A stretch of 64,000 bases of DNA from positions 1-64,000 of the forward strand of contig JAQUPZ010000008.1 in the NCBI GenBank assembly GCA_028716365.1, in the 5' to 3' direction. The stretch comes from Kiritimatiellia bacterium (GTDB lineage: Bacteria > Verrucomicrobiota > Kiritimatiellia > UBA8416 > YA12-FULL-48-11). The translations under genes were made by a program, and so were the position numbers. The stretch's first letter is position 1; the number at the start of each line of letters is the position of its first letter. This document shows, one piece after another, positions 1 to 8,627 of the stretch. The notes beneath the pieces are model-generated. The model worked only from the letters and a program-made list of their open reading frames with translations. It was not told the DNA's origin and ran no database searches.

Positions 1-127
1 TGTCCCCGTTTCTCCTTGTCCCCGTTTCTCCTTGTCCCCGTTTCTCCTTGTCCCCGTTTCTCCTTGTCCCCGTTTCTCCTTGTCCCCGTTTCTCCTTGTC
101 CCCGTTTCTCCTTGTCCCCGTTTCTCC
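1..127. repeat. Perfect 16-bp tandem repeat array, cut by the window edge
   Basis: The unit TGTCCCCGTTTCTCCT occurs seven times without a mismatch (1-112), and an eighth copy is complete except for its last base (113-127). The array begins at the window edge, so its full length is unknown. On the minus strand it reads as G/A-rich AGGAGAAACGGGGACA. A 16-bp period cannot keep a reading frame, and there are no variable spacers, so it is neither coding nor a CRISPR. Perfect identity suggests recent expansion by slippage or recombination. It sits 50 bp beyond the 3' end of trmL. Confidence 0.97.
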
Positions 128-177
128 GGTGGATTGCCTTCCCTGTCGTCATCAGACGGACAGCCGGTATAAAATAA

Positions 178-678
178 TCAATCCGGCTTAAGGTCTACGG
201 ATACATGTCTCAACGCTTCGTAAAGAACAATCCCGACAGCCGTCGCAAGATTCAACGATCGCACATTTTTTGTTTTGATTGGTATGGCCAGCAGATTATC
301 GGCATAAGTTTTCAGTATCTCATCAGGCAATCCCCTGCTCTCCCCTCCGAACACCAGGACATCGCCTGCCCGGTATTTGACACTGAGGTAATTTTTCCCG
401 CCGCGCGCGCTGAAAAAGAAAAAACGCGCAGGCGACAACGCAGACATGAATGATTTGAAATCATCATGCCGGACCATGTCCACTGATTCCCAGTAGTCAA
501 GCCCCGCCCGTTTCAATTCACGGTCCGTAAGCGCAAAACCCAGCTGTCCTACCAGGTGAAGTCTGGATCCTGTAGCCGCGCAGAGCCGCGCAATATTCCC
601 CGTGTTCGGCGGAATTTCAGGTTCAACAAGGGCAATATGAAAGGGCTTCTTCGGCCACTTGAACTCGGCTGTATTCAT
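178..678 (-). CDS. trmL: tRNA (cytidine(34)-2'-O)-methyltransferase, TrmL/SpoU family
   Basis: Predicted cytosolic SPOUT-class enzyme that 2'-O-methylates the wobble nucleotide of leucine tRNAs with S-adenosylmethionine. The 166-aa length fits TrmL/YibK. The three SPOUT motifs are visible: PPNTGNIARLC near the N-terminus, the GGESRGLP loop, and RSLNLATAVGIVLYE forming the C-terminal knot. The start at 678 was chosen because its ATG overlaps the TGA of the upstream epimerase gene (ATGA, 675-678), a translational-coupling arrangement. A longer form with 14 extra residues is possible but does not resemble the family. Family assignment is solid; the exact tRNA target is from family knowledge. Confidence 0.93.
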   Translation of the reverse strand: MNTAEFKWPKKPFHIALVEPEIPPNTGNIARLCAATGSRLHLVGQLGFALTDRELKRAGLDYWESVDMVRHDDFKSFMSALSPARFFFFSARGGKNYLSVKYRAGDVLVFGGESRGLPDEILKTYADNLLAIPIKTKNVRSLNLATAVGIVLYEALRHVSVDLKPD

Positions 679-1670
679 TTGTTTCCGGCTTCCAGCCACG
701 CGGCAACAACCTTGTCGCAAAAGTAATCAACTTTCGGATTATGATTCCTCGGGCCAGGATGCGCACGCATCCATTCCACCGACTCCCTTATGCCCTGGCG
801 AATTGATTTCTTACATGCGAAATCCGGAACAAACTTTTTGATCTTTGAGTTATCAAAAATTGCGGGTTCTGCCTTGTCGCCCTTGAGTCCGCCGGTCAGT
901 TCCGGAAATTTTTCACAGATAAAATCAGCCGGTATTTTGAAAATGACCGGGTCCTCCGCCCCGACAGCCGCCGCAACCTCTTCATAAATTTTGTACCACG
1001 GCAAAGCCTCATCGCTGGTAATGTGGAAAGTTTCACCAATTGCTTTTTCATTGCCGGCCAGTCCGGCAAGACCAACCGCAAAATCAGTTGTAGCTGTAAG
1101 GGTCCAGGGATTTTCACCATTGTTGTGCAGATAAACCGGCCGGCCTTCTTCAAGCCGCGCCGCAAAAGTATAACCGGCACTTGCGATGGGATTGGGAATC
1201 CATATCCTGGAGTAAGTATGTGATGGACGGATTATTGTTACGGGAAACCCTTCTTTGCGGAATTTTTCCATCAGCCATGCTTCGCACTTCTCCTTGTTCT
1301 GCGCATAGTCGGAATATGGATTGCCCAATGGTGTATTTTCCGTCATGGGCAATATGCGGTGCGGTATCCGGTAGACCGTTGCAGAACTTATAAAGATGTA
1401 CTGCCTGATCCGGCCCTGGAACAATTTGAAATCAATTTCAACATCAGGCACAACATACCCGAGGAAATTTATAACCACGTCCACCTTGATATTTTCCAGT
1501 GCTTTTTTCATTGCCGCAGGATCTTTCCTGTCGGCAATAATGGAACGATACAGCGGCGGCACAGGATTATTACCGCGATTGACTACAATTATCTCATGCC
1601 CGCGTTTGTGCAGAAGTTCCGCACAATCCGTCGAAATATTTCCGGTCCCGCCTATGAACAGTATTTTCAT
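675..1670 (-). CDS. NAD(P)-dependent epimerase/dehydratase, extended SDR family
   Basis: A 331-aa Rossmann-fold protein. The N-terminus MKILFIGGTGNIS carries the SDR glycine-rich dinucleotide site (GGTGxxS), followed by a basic residue after the second strand (VVNRG), as in NADP-preferring members. The active site is atypical: a YSDYAQNK stretch supplies a YxxxK pair near the middle. It resembles atypical SDRs such as CSP41-like/isoflavone-reductase-type nucleotide-sugar enzymes. The substrate cannot be read from the sequence. There is no signal peptide, so it is cytosolic. The start has GGAAG upstream, and the stop overlaps the start of trmL, so the two are probably cotranscribed. Confidence 0.85.
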   Translation of the reverse strand: MKILFIGGTGNISTDCAELLHKRGHEIIVVNRGNNPVPPLYRSIIADRKDPAAMKKALENIKVDVVINFLGYVVPDVEIDFKLFQGRIRQYIFISSATVYRIPHRILPMTENTPLGNPYSDYAQNKEKCEAWLMEKFRKEGFPVTIIRPSHTYSRIWIPNPIASAGYTFAARLEEGRPVYLHNNGENPWTLTATTDFAVGLAGLAGNEKAIGETFHITSDEALPWYKIYEEVAAAVGAEDPVIFKIPADFICEKFPELTGGLKGDKAEPAIFDNSKIKKFVPDFACKKSIRQGIRESVEWMRAHPGPRNHNPKVDYFCDKVVAAWLEAGNK

Positions 1671-1718
1671 GAAAACATCTTCCAGCCGGACCCTGCTGAT
1701 AAATCCGGTCAGTACCCT

Positions 1719-3011
1719 TTATTTATTTTCGCGGCAAAAATCACGGAAATTATTAACTGCTGTAAAAAATTCCCGCATCATCGCAACCCAGTGATAGCGG
1801 CCACGCGGCGTCAGGTAATACCGGTCACTCTTATAATCGCAACTTATGGCCCCGGCAAGCTGGAATACAAACAGCATGTCTGCCAGGTACCAATCCAGTT
1901 TCCAGCCGTATTTTTTCTTCATTGCCCGCAAGTCGAAACAGCCGGCAAAGAGTTTCATAAGAAAATCATACCGGGCCTGGTCCCGCAAAGAAAAAGCACG
2001 GGACGCCATGACCGGGATTTCACCCTTGTTCACGCGATCGATATATTCGCGGATGCTGAAAGTATTGGCATAACAGGTACCGAAAAGATATCCAATGGAA
2101 CCGCTTCCCAACCCGGCATAGTCTTCGTATCCGGCAATATATTCATCAACCATGGCTTCTTTCCTTGAGAAACACCAGACGGATGAATAACGGTAAGGAG
2201 GTACAAGGCGGTTCACTATTGTTCGATAAAATTTCTTCTCCCTCTCCTGCGAAACCGGCCCCAGGGTCGTTTGCATGAGCTGTCTGGTCATGGTGGATAC
2301 CATGAGCGGGTAATAGGTGACCTGGTCGATATCAGTACCCAGGACAATATCGATGTCCCGATGGAGAGTTTCAGCCGTCTGGCCGGCAAAATTATAAATC
2401 ATGTCAATATTGAGCGTATCGAATATTCCTCCGATCTCTTTCAACCTTGCCGCGATGGATGCCCCATCCCCGTACTTTTCATAACGATCCATGGCCTTGA
2501 GAAGATCGTTGTCAAAGCTCTGAACACCAACAGAAAGCCGGTTCACGCCCAGTTGTTTAAGAATTCTCAGGTTGGAATCTGTAAGATGGTTTGGATTCGT
2601 TTCCACGGAAATTTCCCGAATTGCAAAACAGTCTTTTGCCACGGTCAGCATTTCCGCCAGTTCGTGGATCATAACTGTAGGGGTACCACCGCCTACATAG
2701 ATACCCCGGAAGTTGAAGCCCCTGTCCCTGTAGAGCTTGATCTCCTTCCTGAGCGCGATGAAATATTCCTTACAGAGCGCCTCATCGAAGATTATCCTGT
2801 TAAACGAACAGTACGGGCAGAGCTTTTCGCAGAAAGGAACATGAACGTATAACAGGCAAGCACGATCTTTTTGACCGACGGGAATGGCCGGCCTGTCTTC
2901 ATCACGGAAGGCCATACCTTTCGTAAAATTCCTTCGCGCCATCCATGCAATCAACCCGACCACCGGGTCACTTCTTAATCTGGCATTCAGCATAATGTCG
3001 TTAAGATACAT
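1719..3011 (-). CDS. Radical SAM protein of the HemN/HemW-like (coproporphyrinogen oxidase-related) family
   Basis: About 430 aa. The radical SAM cluster motif CEKLCPYCSF (CxxxCxxC, cysteines near 61, 65 and 68) is followed by the GGGTPT motif, SVETNPN and RLSVGVQSFD, all diagnostic of the HemN/HemW group. The C-terminal part has the winged-helix-like segment seen in this family (YYLTPRGRYHW). True HemN makes protoporphyrinogen in anaerobes. HemW is a heme chaperone and HutW-type relatives act in heme use. This protein is divergent, so I do not assign a symbol. No Shine-Dalgarno marks the start: an ATG at 3011 is used, 2993 (ATG) or 3050 (GTG) are alternatives. It is divergent from the PQQ gene and 48 bp upstream of the epimerase gene. 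Confidence 0.8.
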   Translation of the reverse strand: MYLNDIMLNARLRSDPVVGLIAWMARRNFTKGMAFRDEDRPAIPVGQKDRACLLYVHVPFCEKLCPYCSFNRIIFDEALCKEYFIALRKEIKLYRDRGFNFRGIYVGGGTPTVMIHELAEMLTVAKDCFAIREISVETNPNHLTDSNLRILKQLGVNRLSVGVQSFDNDLLKAMDRYEKYGDGASIAARLKEIGGIFDTLNIDMIYNFAGQTAETLHRDIDIVLGTDIDQVTYYPLMVSTMTRQLMQTTLGPVSQEREKKFYRTIVNRLVPPYRYSSVWCFSRKEAMVDEYIAGYEDYAGLGSGSIGYLFGTCYANTFSIREYIDRVNKGEIPVMASRAFSLRDQARYDFLMKLFAGCFDLRAMKKKYGWKLDWYLADMLFVFQLAGAISCDYKSDRYYLTPRGRYHWVAMMREFFTAVNNFRDFCRENK

Positions 3012-3172
3012 TATGTTGTAAAAAAGTCGATCAAAACACTGTGATAACACGATATGTTTCCCGCCCGGTCCAAAAATTCCATAAAACCCATTTTGACATC
3101 ACACCGGGGTTGTGTTTTCATGCAATTGTAATTATCAAACGTTTAGAAAAACCCCAAAAGAGGATTCTATTA

Positions 3173-6100
3173 ATGAAACTCTTCACATCTATCCTGGTTA
3201 TTTCCGGTCTCACAATTGCAATGCGGCCTGATGCAGGAAGGGCGGAATCAAGTGACGATTGGCCGATGTGGCGTCATGACGCCGGTCGTACAGCCGCTAC
3301 CGCAGGTGAGTTGCCTGCCGCGTTACGTCTTCAATGGAAACGCGAGTTTCAGAAACCGGCGCCGGCATTTCCCAATGATTCCCGCCTGTGTTTCGACAAG
3401 TCCTATGAGCCGGTGGCGGCGGAAGGACTAATATTTGTGCCTTCCATGGTTACCGACAGCGTCGCGGCACTCGATGCCGGGACCGGCGAGGAACAGTGGC
3501 GGTTCTTTGCCGACGGACCGGTACGATATGCGCCTTTGTTCTGGCAGAAAAAAGTCTATTTCGTTTCAGACGATGGTTTCCTGTACTGCGTGGATGCCGC
3601 CGACGGTCGCCTGCAGTGGAAATACTCGCCGCTGGACCCGGAACGTGCGGCCTGCAAACTGCTGGGCGATGAGCGGTTGATTTCGCGCTGGCCGGCACGG
3701 GGAGGACTGGTACTTGCGGGTGAAACAGTATATTTCGCGGTTGGTATCTGGCTGAACGAAGGTGTCGAAGTTTGCGCAGTAAACGCCAATACAGGCAAAC
3801 CGCTCTGGAACAACAGGGATTGCACATTTGTAAAGGAAGGCCTGTTTGATCATGGCGGGCGATGGGATGGCGGTCTGGTCCCGCAGGGTTATCTGTCCGT
3901 GGTTGACCGGAAACTGGTTGTACCGGGGGGACGATCATTGCCTGGATTCTTCGACTGCGCCACGGGCCGGATGGACCCGTATACCAGCGGCTGGGGTGGA
4001 CGCATTGCATTGGCCAAGGGGAGCTGGTATGTGAGCGGCATCGGCGACTTTTTATTTCAGAGCGGCGATCTTTACCGGAAAGCATCCAGTGTTTCCGCGC
4101 CAGGACCGAAGCCGGGTGAATTCGTCGAACTGGAAACATTTGCAAAACAAATGAAAGCGTCGCCGGCGACGGTGGAAAAATGGATCAAACAGTTCAAGCT
4201 GGACGTCGTGGATCGTGAAGGCAAACGCTGGTTTAAAGTACGTAACGGTGACGAGATCACCTATCTTTCGTGGTGGACGTCGTCAAAGTCTCAACCTCTG
4301 CGGGCGGGTGAAAAGAATGCATTGGAATCATATATCCGGCTGCAGATAGATCCTGCCAACGCGAAGGAGCTGGGCGTATTCCGCGAACCGGTCTTTTCAG
4401 ACAACACAATGTATTATTCAATTCCGGTGGTCAACAAACAGAGGATCCTCCGGAACAGTAATGATGACCGGCTTCAGCCTCGAAAAGCCGATTATACCTA
4501 TTCTGAGATCGTTGCATGCGATCTCGGCAGTCAGCCCCAATGGGAGCCGAAACTTCAGGGCGGCTGGGGCACGCCTAACCGGTTGGTGGCCTGGAACGTT
4601 GCACGTTTCAATCAGCTCTGGAGTCTGCCGTTGCCGTTGAAAGTCCATATCAAGGCGGGACGACAGCTCTATGCAGGCAGTCCGGGGATGATCGCGGCCA
4701 TAGATATTCCGGCCCGGGGTCAACCTGCAAAAGTTTCGTGGCAGGCGTCGATCAGCGGGACACCGCACCGGATGCTTGCGGCCAATGGCAGGTTATTTAT
4801 CGTTACACTCGAGGGTGAGCTCTATTGTTTCGGTGCAGAGAAGAAATCATCAAAGACCTACGCATCTGTACCTGAATGTCCGGCCAGTCCGGAAGATACA
4901 TGGACGGTACGCGCCAGAGAGATTCTTCAGCAAACCGGTGTCCGCGAAGGTTACGGCATTGTGCTTGGGCTGGGGACTGGACGGCTGGTGGAAGAACTCG
5001 CATGCCAGTCCAGGTTGCGCCTGATTGTTCTTGAGCCGGACGCCGGGAAAATCGTAAAGGCCCGGCGTGAACTTTACGGAAAGGGTCTCTACGGCCCGCG
5101 TGTTCACGTGCTGCAGGGAGACCTGATGTCACTGAAGATGTCGCCGTACCTGGCCAGCGTTATTGTGGCGGAAGATTTTCCATCAGCCATACTTGCTGTA
5201 AACCAGGAGTATGCAAAACGGCTCTTCACACTGCTGCGACCGTATGGCGGAAAAGCATGTTTTGCATCAAGCGCAAATATTCATGAGGCATTTGCCCACC
5301 AGGTTCATTCAGCGGGATTGGTTTGTGCCGCAATAACCAGGAATGGAAAGTTATCAGTCCTCAGCCGGCAGGGTGCACTTCCAGATACCGCAGACTGGAT
5401 GCATGAAAGCGGTGAAGCAGCCAACACATTTGCTTCGTCGGACCAGCAGGTGAAAGGACCGCTTGGCGTGCTCTGGTTCGGCGGCGAACTCGACAGGACG
5501 GTCCCATGGATTGAAGGTGATCCGCCATGTCTGCCCAGTGAACCGGCTCCATCGCCGTATGCAGGCGCCGGCCCCCGGCCGCGTGTTGCCGGTGGACGGA
5601 TGTTTGTCCAGATCGGCGACGAACTCTATGCAACCGATATTTATACGGGGCGGCACCTGTGGAAGCAGACAGTAAAATCACTCAACGATATTGTAGCCAC
5701 CGTGGAAAGTGTATATGCGATGTCCGGAAAAAAATGTTTGCGCCTGGATGCGGCGACCGGTGAGCGGTTGGATACATTCTCCGCACCGGGAGGAGCGGTT
5801 TGGGGACAAGTCCGTATCAGCGGCGATTCGCTCGTCGGTACGACAGGTAAATGGCTGGTATGTCTGGACCGTTTAACCGGCATACTACGCTGGAAAGTAC
5901 CGGCACAGCGGGACGGTTTGAGCTTCGCATTGGGATCGGACAGGGTGTTCTGCGTTGACTACTGGAATTTTGCACACCGGAAAAAGGGAGACCCCGGGAG
6001 TGAAGAAGCAGAAATCACAGCGCTGAATCTTGCAAGTGGCGATTCCCTGTGGAGGGTTCAGGCAGTTGCTCCGGCCCTGGCCGCCGGAACGAAATGGAGT

Positions 6101-6649
6101 GACTTCGCTCCACCGCTGGTTCCTCAACTGGCATTTTCGGAGCGGGCTGATGTTCTGCTTTTCACGCGTAACACGGCCACGACAGAGGCATATCAGGGTT
6201 CAACAGGCCATTTGCTCTGGTCAAAGGAACTACCCTGCAAGGATCCACCCGATGCTTTTACATCCTATCATCCCCCGATTGTTCTGGCCGACAAACTTGT
6301 TACTCATGGCGGACAGGTGATTGATTTAAAAACCGGGGAACCGTGTGCGGAGCGATTATGGAAGAACAACAACATTAACCGCGGTTGTGGCCGTGCCCTG
6401 GGCTGTCCGAACCTGGTTTTGATACGTGATTCTTCCGTCTCGTATTTCGACCTGAAGACGGGTGCTCATACGTATTTCCGCGGCATTCGTTCAGGCTGCA
6501 CCAATACCCTTATCCCGGCAGGTGGAGTTCTTAACGCGCCGAACTACGCGCATCATTGCAACTGTAACTATCCAATATATGTTTCGCTGGCGTTCGTTAC
6601 GATGCCGGAAGCGGCGGGTTGGAATACGGTTCCGTCAAATATCAACTAA
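3173..6649 (+). CDS. Exported PQQ-like beta-propeller protein with an internal methyltransferase-like domain
   Basis: 1158 aa with a Sec signal peptide (MKLFTSILVISGLTIAM...AES). Residues about 25-560 contain repeated PQQ/BamB-type blades (e.g. VAALDAGTGEEQWRFF, LYCVDAADGRLQWKY). Residues about 575-750 look like a class I SAM methyltransferase: GIVLGLGTGRLVEEL (motif I) then RLIVLEPDAGKI with an acidic residue at the ribose-binding strand. Blades then resume (ELYATDIYTGRHLWKQ and others) to a Cys-rich end (NYAHHCNCNYP). The start is supported by AAGAGG ten bases before the ATG at 3173; the frame is open upstream but lacks a signal peptide there. Function is unknown. An exported methyltransferase fold is odd because SAM is cytosolic. 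Confidence 0.85.
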   Translation: MKLFTSILVISGLTIAMRPDAGRAESSDDWPMWRHDAGRTAATAGELPAALRLQWKREFQKPAPAFPNDSRLCFDKSYEPVAAEGLIFVPSMVTDSVAALDAGTGEEQWRFFADGPVRYAPLFWQKKVYFVSDDGFLYCVDAADGRLQWKYSPLDPERAACKLLGDERLISRWPARGGLVLAGETVYFAVGIWLNEGVEVCAVNANTGKPLWNNRDCTFVKEGLFDHGGRWDGGLVPQGYLSVVDRKLVVPGGRSLPGFFDCATGRMDPYTSGWGGRIALAKGSWYVSGIGDFLFQSGDLYRKASSVSAPGPKPGEFVELETFAKQMKASPATVEKWIKQFKLDVVDREGKRWFKVRNGDEITYLSWWTSSKSQPLRAGEKNALESYIRLQIDPANAKELGVFREPVFSDNTMYYSIPVVNKQRILRNSNDDRLQPRKADYTYSEIVACDLGSQPQWEPKLQGGWGTPNRLVAWNVARFNQLWSLPLPLKVHIKAGRQLYAGSPGMIAAIDIPARGQPAKVSWQASISGTPHRMLAANGRLFIVTLEGELYCFGAEKKSSKTYASVPECPASPEDTWTVRAREILQQTGVREGYGIVLGLGTGRLVEELACQSRLRLIVLEPDAGKIVKARRELYGKGLYGPRVHVLQGDLMSLKMSPYLASVIVAEDFPSAILAVNQEYAKRLFTLLRPYGGKACFASSANIHEAFAHQVHSAGLVCAAITRNGKLSVLSRQGALPDTADWMHESGEAANTFASSDQQVKGPLGVLWFGGELDRTVPWIEGDPPCLPSEPAPSPYAGAGPRPRVAGGRMFVQIGDELYATDIYTGRHLWKQTVKSLNDIVATVESVYAMSGKKCLRLDAATGERLDTFSAPGGAVWGQVRISGDSLVGTTGKWLVCLDRLTGILRWKVPAQRDGLSFALGSDRVFCVDYWNFAHRKKGDPGSEEAEITALNLASGDSLWRVQAVAPALAAGTKWSDFAPPLVPQLAFSERADVLLFTRNTATTEAYQGSTGHLLWSKELPCKDPPDAFTSYHPPIVLADKLVTHGGQVIDLKTGEPCAERLWKNNNINRGCGRALGCPNLVLIRDSSVSYFDLKTGAHTYFRGIRSGCTNTLIPAGGVLNAPNYAHHCNCNYPIYVSLAFVTMPEAAGWNTVPSNIN

Positions 6650-6685
6650 GAAATGTTTGAGAATACGGACCAGGCTTGTCTGGTT

Positions 6686-8620
6686 TTATTTGATTCCAAA
6701 ATTCCAGCGCACGGGTTTGCCCTTTGCCTTGAGTTCAACCCAGCTTAGCTCCACTGGTTGCTGCTGGGCGGGCAGATAAAGACGCAGGATGCCGAGTGGT
6801 CCTTTGGCAGGCAGGTCCACATTAATGGTCTGCCAGTCACCGCCAGCCAGTTCGAACGGTACCGACTGTGGCTGAGCCGTCGCAACTGTTCTATTGGGCG
6901 GCAGCCATTCGATTTTACCTTTACCGCCCTGCGCACTGCGGGTACGAAATTTCATTACGGCAGGCCCGGTGAGTTTTCCGGTGCCAACGCCGAGGAACGG
7001 TGCGACGCCCCGGCCTGTGACAACAAGAGCACCATCCTTGACCAAGGCTTCGCAATTGCGCGCCTTCCAGCCTTGAAGCGGATCAGAAGCGGCAGCAGTT
7101 TTATTGTAGTTCGGGTTACGGACAGGAATCACGGCGCCGGTATCGCGCAGGAAATCAGTGATGAGTGCATTCAGCTCGCGAACGAGTTCCGGTTTTTCAG
7201 TGGCGAGATTTTTAGTTTCACCGACATCGTCCTTGAGATTGAACAGCTCCAGGCGATCGCTGCCATCGTCATTGTCGGCGAAGAAGCGGATGAGTTTCCA
7301 ATCGCCGCGTCGAACGTAGGTACCGGGCTGGACACCGGGCATAACCTCGGCCTGCCGCGAACTGCCGTGCGGGAAATGGCAGAAGATCCGGTCACGCACT
7401 GCACCCTGACCAAGTAATGCGGGGACCTGGTTCATGCCATCGAACTTCAGTCCTTCACGCGGCGGAAGGCCGCACATTGCAAGGAATGTAAGATAGAAAT
7501 CCGTGCTCTGGAACAGGATGTCGCTGGTTGCACCGGCCTTCATTTTCCCAGGCCAGACGATAAGGCACGGCTCGCGTGTGCCGCCTTCGTAGAGGGATGC
7601 CTTGCCGCTGCGCAGCGGCAGGTTGCTTGTCGCCGGCATGTTCTCAAAACCTTCCGGGTCGGTGGCCTTCGGCGGATAGGCAAAGCCGCCATTATCGGAA
7701 AAGAATACGATAATCGTGCGATCGGCAATGCCCGTTTCGTCCACCGCCGCGAGCAGCCGGCCAACGCCATCGTCAAGGCTCTTGACCATCGCGGCGTAGA
7801 GCGGATTGTGCTGCGGATTTTTTTCGTCGGTCAGCGCCTTGAAATGCTCAATGTAATCGTGCCGTGCGTTCCACGGCGAATGTACCGAGTAGGCGCAGTA
7901 GTTCATATAAAACGGCTGGTCCTTGTGCGTGCGGATGAACTGCGCCGCTTCCGTCGACATGCGGTCTTCGATGTGCTCACCCGGTTTCGCTTCCAACGGC
8001 GGATCCTTGATAAATTTCCACGGGGCGAGATAACCGCCGCCCGGCCCCGGCGCACCGGGCGTGTGCGGGAAATCAGAATCGAAGCCCTGGTCCTTCGGCT
8101 CATAATGGTCATCCGGATTTTGCGGCAGATTGTGGCCGAGGTGCCACTTGCCGAAATGTGCAGTTGCATAGCCCGCCCCGTGCAGCGCCTCCGCGAGCGT
8201 AAAGTAGTCCGGTTTCAAACGCGTCAGGCTCTCGGCGTTGAGTACTTTCTGGTTCGGATTGCCCGACGCGAGTTTCTTTTCGAGTTGTGCCTGCTGCAAG
8301 TGGCACGCCGGCGCTGTGATGCCGATGCGCGCGGGATAGAGGCCCGTCTGGATACTCGAACGTGTCGGCGAACACAACGGGCTGGCCGCATAGGCCTGTG
8401 TGAAACGCACGCCCCGTGCCGCGAGCCGGTCCAGGTTCGGTGTCTCGTAGAATGTACTGCCCTGACATTTCAGGTCCATCCATCCGAGATCGTCGGCAAG
8501 AATAAACAGGATATTCGGCCGCAGTTTTTCAGAAACAGTATCGACTGTTTTTCCAAGGTCCGGGAAACAAAGTGCTGCCGTGCCAAGGCCGGCCAGTTTC
8601 AGGAAGTTACGTCTTTTCAT
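6686..8620 (-). CDS. Tat-exported formylglycine sulfatase with a C-terminal beta-rich domain
   Basis: A 644-aa S1-family sulfatase, predicted to hydrolyse sulfate esters on glycans. Tat signal MKRRNFLKLAG. Metal-binding DD at 43-44 (LADDLGW). The formylglycine motif CSPTR starts at Cys83, with SSIQTG following. A second metal site is seen in FFSDNGG. The catalytic core ends near 520, and about 120 further residues form a beta-rich segment not needed by core sulfatases, possibly a carbohydrate-binding or adhesion module. AAAGGA precedes the ATG at 8620. It lies 7 bp downstream of a second sulfatase, so they are almost certainly one transcript. It needs a maturation enzyme (FGE or anSME), which is not encoded in this window. 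Confidence 0.93.
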   Translation of the reverse strand: MKRRNFLKLAGLGTAALCFPDLGKTVDTVSEKLRPNILFILADDLGWMDLKCQGSTFYETPNLDRLAARGVRFTQAYAASPLCSPTRSSIQTGLYPARIGITAPACHLQQAQLEKKLASGNPNQKVLNAESLTRLKPDYFTLAEALHGAGYATAHFGKWHLGHNLPQNPDDHYEPKDQGFDSDFPHTPGAPGPGGGYLAPWKFIKDPPLEAKPGEHIEDRMSTEAAQFIRTHKDQPFYMNYCAYSVHSPWNARHDYIEHFKALTDEKNPQHNPLYAAMVKSLDDGVGRLLAAVDETGIADRTIIVFFSDNGGFAYPPKATDPEGFENMPATSNLPLRSGKASLYEGGTREPCLIVWPGKMKAGATSDILFQSTDFYLTFLAMCGLPPREGLKFDGMNQVPALLGQGAVRDRIFCHFPHGSSRQAEVMPGVQPGTYVRRGDWKLIRFFADNDDGSDRLELFNLKDDVGETKNLATEKPELVRELNALITDFLRDTGAVIPVRNPNYNKTAAASDPLQGWKARNCEALVKDGALVVTGRGVAPFLGVGTGKLTGPAVMKFRTRSAQGGKGKIEWLPPNRTVATAQPQSVPFELAGGDWQTINVDLPAKGPLGILRLYLPAQQQPVELSWVELKAKGKPVRWNFGIK

Positions 8621-8627
8621 GTTCCTT

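Noticed and set aside
1..127. CRISPR array
   Set aside because: Units abut directly with no unique spacers, and no cas gene is nearby.
1359..2168. 269-codon plus-strand frame spanning the epimerase and radical SAM genes
   Set aside because: It runs across two genes on the opposite strand and their gap, so it cannot be a conserved protein.
1719..3011. Anaerobic sulfatase-maturating enzyme
   Set aside because: The radical SAM protein has HemN/HemW motifs and lacks the SPASM-type cysteine cluster expected of anSME.
3041..3172. Upstream 44-codon extension of the PQQ/methyltransferase protein
   Set aside because: The GTG start lacks a ribosome site, and the internal ATG at 3173 has AAGAGG and begins a signal peptide.
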